A stretch of DNA of 18,403 bases from Thermococcus sp. (GTDB lineage Archaea; Methanobacteriota_B; Thermococci; Thermococcales; Thermococcaceae): the NCBI GenBank assembly GCA_027074805.1, contig JALTCK010000136.1, forward strand, positions 1-18,403. The letters are read 5' to 3'. A program made the translations under genes and the position numbers. Below are positions 13,948 through 18,403 of this stretch, one piece after another. How positions within the stretch are numbered: position 1 is the first letter of the stretch; the number at the start of each line of letters is the position of its first letter. The notes beneath the pieces were generated by a model. That model was not told where the DNA came from and searched no databases. It saw only the letters and a list, made by a program, of their open reading frames with translations.

Positions 13948-14348
13948 AGGCAGGTCATCTCAACGCCAAGCTTTTCCGCGATTTTTCCTACTTTTCATCG
14001 CCTATAGCCAATCTCCCGTACTCGAGAGCCTGAGCTATGTAAATGGCGTTTTGAAGGGCGATTCTATGTCCCAGGACTCTCCACTCCCCCTCTGGAAGGC
14101 ATTGAAGGAGATTCTCGTTAGAGGATTATCCTCTTTGTGGCATGGAGATAGTCCAGCATTCTCTGGGCGGTTTCAATGAACATGCCTTGGTACAGGCTGT
14201 ATCTTTTCCACCCTGCATTGGTACTTTCGATCAACACCATCTCCAGAGAAACCAAGTCGCTACTGTTTCGGAGAAACTCCGAGACCTCAACCCATCATTC
14301 TTCCTTGAGGAGATATTTTATCAAGGCGGGTGTGTCAATTACTATCAC
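13944..14348 (-). pseudogene. vapC: Decayed vapC toxin (PIN domain ribonuclease)
   Basis: A PIN-domain protein can be rebuilt only by changing frame. It begins at GTG 14348 with VIVIDTPALIKYLLKEE, is cut by an in-frame TGA at 14295-14297, and continues LVSLEMVLIESTNAGWKRY...YLHATKRIIL. It then needs a frameshift near 14120 to read EWRVLGHRIALQNAIYIAQA and LEYGRLAIGDEK, and another near 13989 to read VGKIAEKLGVEMTCL. First, second and last catalytic acids (D in VID, E in LIE, D in GDE) remain, but the YDA-type Asp appears as Asn (LQNA). Several independent lesions show the gene is dead. Its stop region overlaps the 3' end of the VIT1-fusion gene. Confidence 0.75.
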
Positions 14349-14548
14349 GCGAATCCCTCACGAGCTTTGTGGCCTTTCCGCTCTCAAGCTCAGGAACACC
14401 TTCGAGGAAGGTATCAATCTCATCGAAGAACCCTGTTTTCTTTTTTCTCATGACTTTTCGTCCTATGAACCGCTTTATCGCTTCGTTCCAGCCAATGTCG
14501 AGTTTTCATCTTGATCTTGAGCCCATCAGGAATACGGACACTTATCAC
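14335..14548 (-). pseudogene. vapB: Frameshifted vapB antitoxin remnant
   Basis: From GTG 14548 the frame reads VISVRIPDGLKIKMK, a typical VapB DNA-binding start. A frameshift near 14502-14506 is then needed to continue KLDIGWNEAIKRFIGRKV, MRKKKTGFFDEIDTFLEGV and on to the TGA at 14335-14337. The end overlaps the vapC start by 14 bases, the classic antitoxin-toxin layout. The downstream half (from an ATG near 14451) is still open and could in principle be made as a short peptide, but it lacks the DNA-binding arm. Confidence 0.72.
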
Positions 14549-14604
14549 CGTTACAGTTTGTAATACTATCCTGTAAATGTTTTGGGAGTCCGGAAGGACG
14601 AAAC

Positions 14605-15975
14605 TCACACCTTAACGTACTTCCACTTCCCCCTCTTGAAGGCCCACCAGAAGATAGCAGCTGTCATAAAGGTCTCAAGACTCATCGCTATCCATGCAGC
14701 TACAATGCCCAGGCCTTCAAAGTGAATTGGGCCTATCGTGAATCCAAAGCCAAGAAGGTAAGCCGGCACTATGCGGAAGAGGAGCTTACTAACGGCTGTT
14801 ATATACATTGGGGTCCTGGTGTCGCCGGCACCCCTTAAAGCCCCACCAAGAACGAAGAGCCAGCCAAGAGGTATCTCACTTATACCAACGATTACGAGAT
14901 AAATGCTTGCGAGGCGCATTACCTCCCCATAGTTCGGATCACTAGAACTTATGAAGGGCATCACTAGATAACGCGGAAAGAGAATGAGTATGAAGGCCAT
15001 GACGCTCATGAACACGCCAACCATCTTAAGAGCTTCATAAACGGTTTTCTCTGCCTTCTCAGGCTTAGTCTCGCCGAGACTCTGACCTACGAGGGCAGAG
15101 GTAGCGACGTTAAAGCCGAAAGCCGGCATATACGCTATGCTTTCAACGCGCAAACCTACCTGATGGGCAGCCAAAGCCACAGTTCCAAAGCGTGTGACGA
15201 TGCTCATGTAGAGGAAGTTGTAGAAGCTAAAGAGTCCCCTCTCCACCATCGTGGGAAGGCCTATACGGAGGATTCTCTTAGCCATCTCAATGTGGAAACT
15301 CCAGCTTGGAGTAAAGCGCAGAACCAGTCTTCCGCGCCAGAGGAGGTAGAGAGCTATAAGCATCGAGACAGTTATTCCGATCCCGGATGCCCATGCGGCA
15401 CCCACGGCACCAAGCTTAGGAAAGCCCAGCTTGCCGTAGATAAGGAGGTAGTCGAGGACCGCATTGATAACGTTCATGAGTATACCAAGCTTCATTGGGG
15501 TTCTGGTATCGCCGGCACCCCTCAGAGCAGAGTATGCAGTAAATCCAACGAATCTTACCGGATAGAATGCAAAGACAACCTTAATGTAATCATAGCCTAG
15601 TTCAACAACATCAGGCTTGGCCCCCATTATCCTTAGGATATCAGCCCCGAATAACCAACCAAAGAACATAACCGGGATTCCAAGGAAGAACGCAAGGTAG
15701 AGACTCTGTTCAAGGACAAGGGTGGCATTCTGCTGATCCTTAGCACCTACGAATCTTGCAACCAGCGCCAGTGTTCCGGTAGCTACAGCGGCCATTATTG
15801 GCATCATAAACCAGCTAACCTGTCCACCAAGCCCGACCGCAGCTATAGCGAGCGCTCCTAGATGACCTACCATTATCATGTCCACTAGGTTAAGAAGTGT
15901 CTGGGAGATGTTACCCATTATGGCCGGCCATGCTAGAGACCAGAGTCTTAGCTGGTTCTCATTGAGTCGTAGCAT
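14605..15975 (-). CDS. MATE-family multidrug/organic cation efflux transporter
   Basis: The 456-residue, highly hydrophobic protein has two homologous halves of six membrane segments, as expected for MATE antiporters that expel cationic compounds in exchange for Na+ or H+. Family signatures: LNLVDMIMVGHLGALAIAAVGLG near residues 26-48, the repeated GALRGAGDTRTPM-like motif in both halves (near 147-158 and 380-391), and LAAHQVGLRVESIAYMPAFGFNVATSALVGQ near 265-295. The start at 15975 follows an AGAGGGG ribosome-binding site, and a TTAAAT box about 30 bases upstream may be its promoter. It ends about 55 bases before the vapB remnant on the same strand. The substrate is not predictable. Confidence 0.93.
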   Translation of the reverse strand: MLRLNENQLRLWSLAWPAIMGNISQTLLNLVDMIMVGHLGALAIAAVGLGGQVSWFMMPIMAAVATGTLALVARFVGAKDQQNATLVLEQSLYLAFFLGIPVMFFGWLFGADILRIMGAKPDVVELGYDYIKVVFAFYPVRFVGFTAYSALRGAGDTRTPMKLGILMNVINAVLDYLLIYGKLGFPKLGAVGAAWASGIGITVSMLIALYLLWRGRLVLRFTPSWSFHIEMAKRILRIGLPTMVERGLFSFYNFLYMSIVTRFGTVALAAHQVGLRVESIAYMPAFGFNVATSALVGQSLGETKPEKAEKTVYEALKMVGVFMSVMAFILILFPRYLVMPFISSSDPNYGEVMRLASIYLVIVGISEIPLGWLFVLGGALRGAGDTRTPMYITAVSKLLFRIVPAYLLGFGFTIGPIHFEGLGIVAAWIAMSLETFMTAAIFWWAFKRGKWKYVKV

Positions 15976-16091
15976 TAAGACGCCCCTCTAAACGAGAAGA
16001 ATGACATTTAAGTTAATAAGGGTTGCGGTATGAACGTTAAATACAATGGATCTCACAGAATTATACAAAGTATAGAGAAATTTAAAAAAGT

Positions 16092-16283
16092 TCAATAGGC
16101 CAGGTTCCTCTTCTTCCTCCACTTGTGGGACCAGCTGTACTTCCTCATGCGCCTGCTTCTCCCAAAGCCGCAGGCAGCACAGTAACCCTTCTTGACATTA
16201 AAGGCACGCCTTCCACAGCGTCTGCATCTGATGTGAGTTGGAGTGTGGTTCCTCCTGCCCTTCGGTTCTGTTCCACTCCCCAT
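16092..16283 (-). CDS. rpl37e: Large-subunit ribosomal protein eL37
   Basis: The 63-residue, very basic protein has the eL37 zinc ribbon: C20-x2-C23 (CRRCGRR) and C35-x2-C38 (CAACGFG), between HTPTHIRCR and the C-terminal SWSHKWRKKRN. The length is normal for archaea. The ATG at 16283 follows GGAGGG. It lies 20 bases downstream of the LSm gene; the LSm-L37e pair is conserved in archaea and joins an RNA chaperone to a 50S protein in one operon. Confidence 0.96.
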   Translation of the reverse strand: MGSGTEPKGRRNHTPTHIRCRRCGRRAFNVKKGYCAACGFGRSRRMRKYSWSHKWRKKRNLAY

Positions 16284-16303
16284 TGAATGTCCCTCCTAAG
16301 AAG

Positions 16304-16534
16304 TTACTCCACTTCAACCGGGGAGATTGCCAAGACATTGTCTCCCCTGATAACGATTTTACCGTACCTCTTAATCTCCTCGCCGTCTTGGATGAGGGCC
16401 GCATCGGCGAGGACGACGTTTAAGTGGATATCATAACCGATGAGCTTGCCCCTAAACTCCGAGCCCCTCTTCAGGAGCACGAGCACGTCCTTGTCAAGAG
16501 ACCTGTGGATAACATCAAGTGGTCTTTCCGCCAT
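16304..16534 (-). CDS. LSm/Sm-like RNA-binding protein
   Basis: The 76-residue protein is a single Sm fold: the Sm1 motif is VLVLLKRGSEFRGKLIGYDIHLNVVL (about residues 17-42) and the Sm2 motif IVIRGDNVLAISP follows at about 61-73. Such proteins form heptameric rings that bind U-rich RNA ends. The ATG at 16534 follows GGAGGTG; an in-frame start at 16558 lies before the ribosome-binding site and is not used. First gene of the operon with eL37. Confidence 0.95.
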   Translation of the reverse strand: MAERPLDVIHRSLDKDVLVLLKRGSEFRGKLIGYDIHLNVVLADAALIQDGEEIKRYGKIVIRGDNVLAISPVEVE

Positions 16535-16585
16535 CTTCACGCACCTCCAAATAATCAAAGCTCATAGCGATAACGAAGCTAACGG

Positions 16586-16592
16586 TTTATAA
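16586..16592 (-). promoter_or_regulatory. TATA box of the LSm-eL37 operon
   Basis: TTATAAA on the minus strand predicts a start near 16563, about 29 bases before the LSm ATG. The gap from there to 16740 is AT-rich with a T-run (about 16677-16690) and holds no gene I can support. Confidence 0.6.
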
Positions 16593-16751
16593 CTCTTTCC
16601 CTAAGATACCACAAAGCCTCCTCGAGTCTGTCTGTACTGCCTTGCCCTGAAGACCATGCGATATCGGGGATGTATTATTTTCTTTTTTCTTTAGTAATTT
16701 TGCTTTATCAACATTTCCATCCCCTGGTTATCCTGAGATGACCAAAGAACT

Positions 16752-16760
16752 AAATACTTA
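16752..16760 (+). promoter_or_regulatory. Weak TATA-like box before the secreted-protein gene
   Basis: AAATACTTA sits about 29 bases before a predicted start near 16781. It is bracketed by the inverted repeat AACTAA (16748-16753) and TTAGTT (16772-16777), which might be an operator. Confidence 0.35.
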
Positions 16761-16800
16761 ACGAGGTTCCCTTAGTTGATAACTCCTGGGAGGTACGTGG

Positions 16801-17988
16801 ATGGGTCAAAAGGTGGTGTGGTTCGTACTTTGGGTTCTGGTTGGAAGTCTTTTTGTTGTTTCAGCGCACCCCACAAACGGAAGCGCCAATTCCATAAGCC
16901 TTGGAGGGAAGATTAACAACACGGTTCCTGTTTACTACATTGGTAGCAATATTCCTAAGTACTTTGTAAAGACAATGAGAGTAAATCCTAACCAAGATAT
17001 CAGAGCTCCACACATCCTCGTTGTCGAGAGTTCTTACGTAAAAAACAATCCGCGCCTCAAAAAGTTCGTTAAAAAGGAAATTCTTTCTGAGATTCCAGTG
17101 ATAGTAATAGGAAATCCAGAGATTTTAGAGAAAGCTTTCAAAGGACAATCCTTTGCCAGGGTTATTGCTGGAGAGGGAGAGAAGAAGCTTGGAGAAGCTA
17201 CAGTCTATGGTTACATTGTTTATACCTCCAGAGGCATGCTTATGAGCAGAGAGTTTGCATCCTTTGGTTCACCCAATAAAGTGCTCAAAGATGCATATAA
17301 ATGGGCATTATCTAATCTAAAGTCTAATGCAGGAACCCTTGAAATAAAACCTACGTCGTCAGGAGCATATTGGGCATACCAACATCAACTCGACGTCAGT
17401 TCAGAAAACCTTTGGGAGCCGTATGGCAGGCTTAACGTTAGGACTCTCTACTATAAGCTCATGAACGATAAGTCCACTACCTACGACTGGTATGATGTAC
17501 ATGTGAGACAGCAGTCCGTTCCAGGTAAGGAGCTCTGGAGGGATTCAGACTGGAGAACAGCCGATATGTATACCTGGATAAATGTGAATTATTACAACCC
17601 AAATGGCTTTCTCTCAGACTATGCACCGACTACAACATCGGGAACAACAACGGTGGGTGTTTCAGTAGGGGTGTCTGCCGGAGATGACGGAGCCCAAGTC
17701 AGTGCTTCACAATCTTGGAGTTACACTATCCCTGACGTAGTTGTTCATGACGAAAGCGACTATTCCCAAGAACTTGCAAAGTGGTGGCACGACGTTGCCG
17801 AAGATAAGGCAGTTGGACGTGACACATACCAAATAGAACCCGGCGCAACCCTGCGGTTCCCCCAAAATAGCCCGCACAGGTGGAAAGAACATTATGGTGT
17901 GAAGTATGGAAAACCCAAGTGGTGGGGGCTTATATGGGACTACACCGATGAGCTCTGGATTGAGGTTTATGTTGAGATCTACAATTGA
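16801..17988 (+). CDS. Secreted protein of unknown function with a glycine/serine-rich beta-hairpin-like region
   Basis: The 395-residue protein starts with a clean signal peptide (hydrophobic 5-21, likely cleavage after VSA22). Residues about 40-170 look like an alpha/beta domain (HILVVESSYVKN, PVIVIGNPEILEKAF). Residues about 180-395 are rich in aromatic residues and beta-prone (YDWYDVHVRQQSVPG, DMYTWINVNYYNPNG). Within this, 282-310 alternates small/polar and hydrophobic residues around a DDGA turn (TTTVGVSVGVSAG, then QVSASQSWSYTIP), the pattern of an amphipathic beta hairpin. I do not recognise the family and assign no function. GGGAGGT at 16788-16794 fixes the start. The gene is visibly more AT-rich in codon choice than its neighbours, so late acquisition is possible. 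Confidence 0.8.
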   Translation: MGQKVVWFVLWVLVGSLFVVSAHPTNGSANSISLGGKINNTVPVYYIGSNIPKYFVKTMRVNPNQDIRAPHILVVESSYVKNNPRLKKFVKKEILSEIPVIVIGNPEILEKAFKGQSFARVIAGEGEKKLGEATVYGYIVYTSRGMLMSREFASFGSPNKVLKDAYKWALSNLKSNAGTLEIKPTSSGAYWAYQHQLDVSSENLWEPYGRLNVRTLYYKLMNDKSTTYDWYDVHVRQQSVPGKELWRDSDWRTADMYTWINVNYYNPNGFLSDYAPTTTSGTTTVGVSVGVSAGDDGAQVSASQSWSYTIPDVVVHDESDYSQELAKWWHDVAEDKAVGRDTYQIEPGATLRFPQNSPHRWKEHYGVKYGKPKWWGLIWDYTDELWIEVYVEIYN

Positions 17989-18007
17989 GACGGGAACTCT
18001 CTCTCCA

Positions 18008-18021
18008 AATTTTTTATTTTT
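18008..18021 (+). terminator. T-rich terminator after the secreted-protein gene
   Basis: A run of six T, one A and five T, about 20 bases after the stop, fits archaeal T-tract termination. Confidence 0.55.
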
Positions 18022-18074
18022 CCGCGCCCAAAAGCTTTTTATGAAATTAGCTCACCCCACTTAAGGTGGTGAGT

Positions 18075-18403
18075 ATGGCAGAGAGTGACAAGTACGAGAT
18101 TCTGCAGGATTTGATGAGGAGGAGAGGCTTTGCCTGGGGGAGCTTTGAGATATACGGCGGTTCACGTGGATTCTATGACTACGGCCCGCTCGGGGCGGCT
18201 ATAAAGCGTAAAATCGAGAGAAAGATAAGGGAGGCCTTCCAGAGGGAGGGCTTCTTTGAGCTTGAGACGCCGGACATAACGCCGGAGAAGGTCTTCATAG
18301 CCAGCGGCCACGTCGAGAAGTTCGTCGACCCGCTGGTTGAGTGCCAGAAGTGCGGCGCCCGCTTCAGGGCCGACCACCTCGTTGAAGAAGCCCTCGGGAT
18401 AGA
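18075..18403 (+). CDS. glyS: Glycyl-tRNA synthetase, 3'-truncated by the window edge
   Basis: Only the first 109 complete codons are present. They read MAESDKYEILQDLMRRRGF then FEIYGGSRGFYDYGPLGA, the class II archaeal/eukaryal-type GlyRS start, followed by ETPDITPEKVF (motif 1 region), ASGHVEKF and a CQKC pair at the start of the zinc-like insertion. The enzyme attaches glycine to tRNA-Gly. The ATG at 18075 follows GGTGGTGAG, and a TTTTTAT box near 18036-18042 is the likely promoter. The codon choice returns to the GC-rich style of core genes. Confidence 0.95.
   Translation, partial: MAESDKYEILQDLMRRRGFAWGSFEIYGGSRGFYDYGPLGAAIKRKIERKIREAFQREGFFELETPDITPEKVFIASGHVEKFVDPLVECQKCGARFRADHLVEEALGI

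Noticed and set aside
16729..16745. CTGAGATGA, resembling joined D' and C' boxes
   Set aside because: The C' match is poor and no outer C or D box lies at a suitable distance.
18051..18073. CTCACC/GGTGAG inverted repeat that could mask the glyS ribosome-binding site
   Set aside because: The TATA box predicts a start near 18064, so the 5' arm would not be in the mRNA; a DNA-level site is possible but unsupported.
1..18403. CRISPR array, insertion sequence or rRNA gene
   Set aside because: No regularly spaced repeats, transposase-like frames or rRNA segments were seen; the Cas4-like gene alone is not evidence of a CRISPR locus.

Overview
The window comes from a hyperthermophilic euryarchaeon of the Thermococcales, most likely Thermococcus. 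The evidence is archaeal information-processing genes (EF-1alpha, uS10, eL37, LSm, an N-terminal glycyl-tRNA synthetase fragment), a tungsten-type aldehyde:ferredoxin oxidoreductase, a wyosine-pathway enzyme (Taw2), a cyclic 2,3-diphosphoglycerate gene pair, TTTAAA/TTATAA promoter boxes and strong GGAGGTG ribosome-binding sites. A box C/D sRNA and a kink-turn hairpin also fit an archaeon. Most of the window is ordinary core genome.

Layout. 1-2731 (+): the 3' part of a class II glutamine amidotransferase-like gene, then a two-gene unit of a CBS-pair protein and a tandem metallophosphoesterase. 2728-4897 (-): cpgS and 2-phosphoglycerate kinase, overlapping and converging on the phosphoesterase through a palindrome that holds both stop codons. 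5037-5327 (+): a 59-residue histone-fold-like protein with repeats upstream of its TATA box and a hairpin at its predicted transcript start. 5390-6268 (+): an MBL-fold hydrolase. 6301-7591 (-): a short stop-interrupted ORF, a solo Cas4-like nuclease whose leader appears to carry a box C/D sRNA followed directly by a kink-turn hairpin, and a hypothetical gene. 7709-8548 (+): taw2. 8712-10613 (+): an AOR-family oxidoreductase followed by an inverted-repeat region. 10868-12616 (-): tuf, rps10 and tRNA-Ser(GGA), apparently one transcription unit. 12853-13947 (+): a ferritin-like/VIT1 membrane fusion. 13944-14548 (-): a dead vapBC toxin-antitoxin locus. 14605-15975 (-): a MATE transporter. 16092-16534 (-): LSm and eL37. 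16801-17988 (+): an AT-rich secreted protein of unknown function. 18075-end (+): the start of glyS.

How the genes work together. cpgS and 2-phosphoglycerate kinase are consecutive steps from 2-phosphoglycerate to cyclic 2,3-diphosphoglycerate. tuf, rps10, tRNA-Ser, LSm and eL37 form translation/RNA-processing clusters. The least conventional part is 7091-7231: one predicted promoter seems to drive a C/D guide RNA, an adjoining kink-turn hairpin and a Cas4-like reading frame. That arrangement would put the nuclease mRNA within reach of L7Ae. The secreted protein at 16801 is the other clear unknown. No CRISPR array, insertion sequence or rRNA gene was seen.
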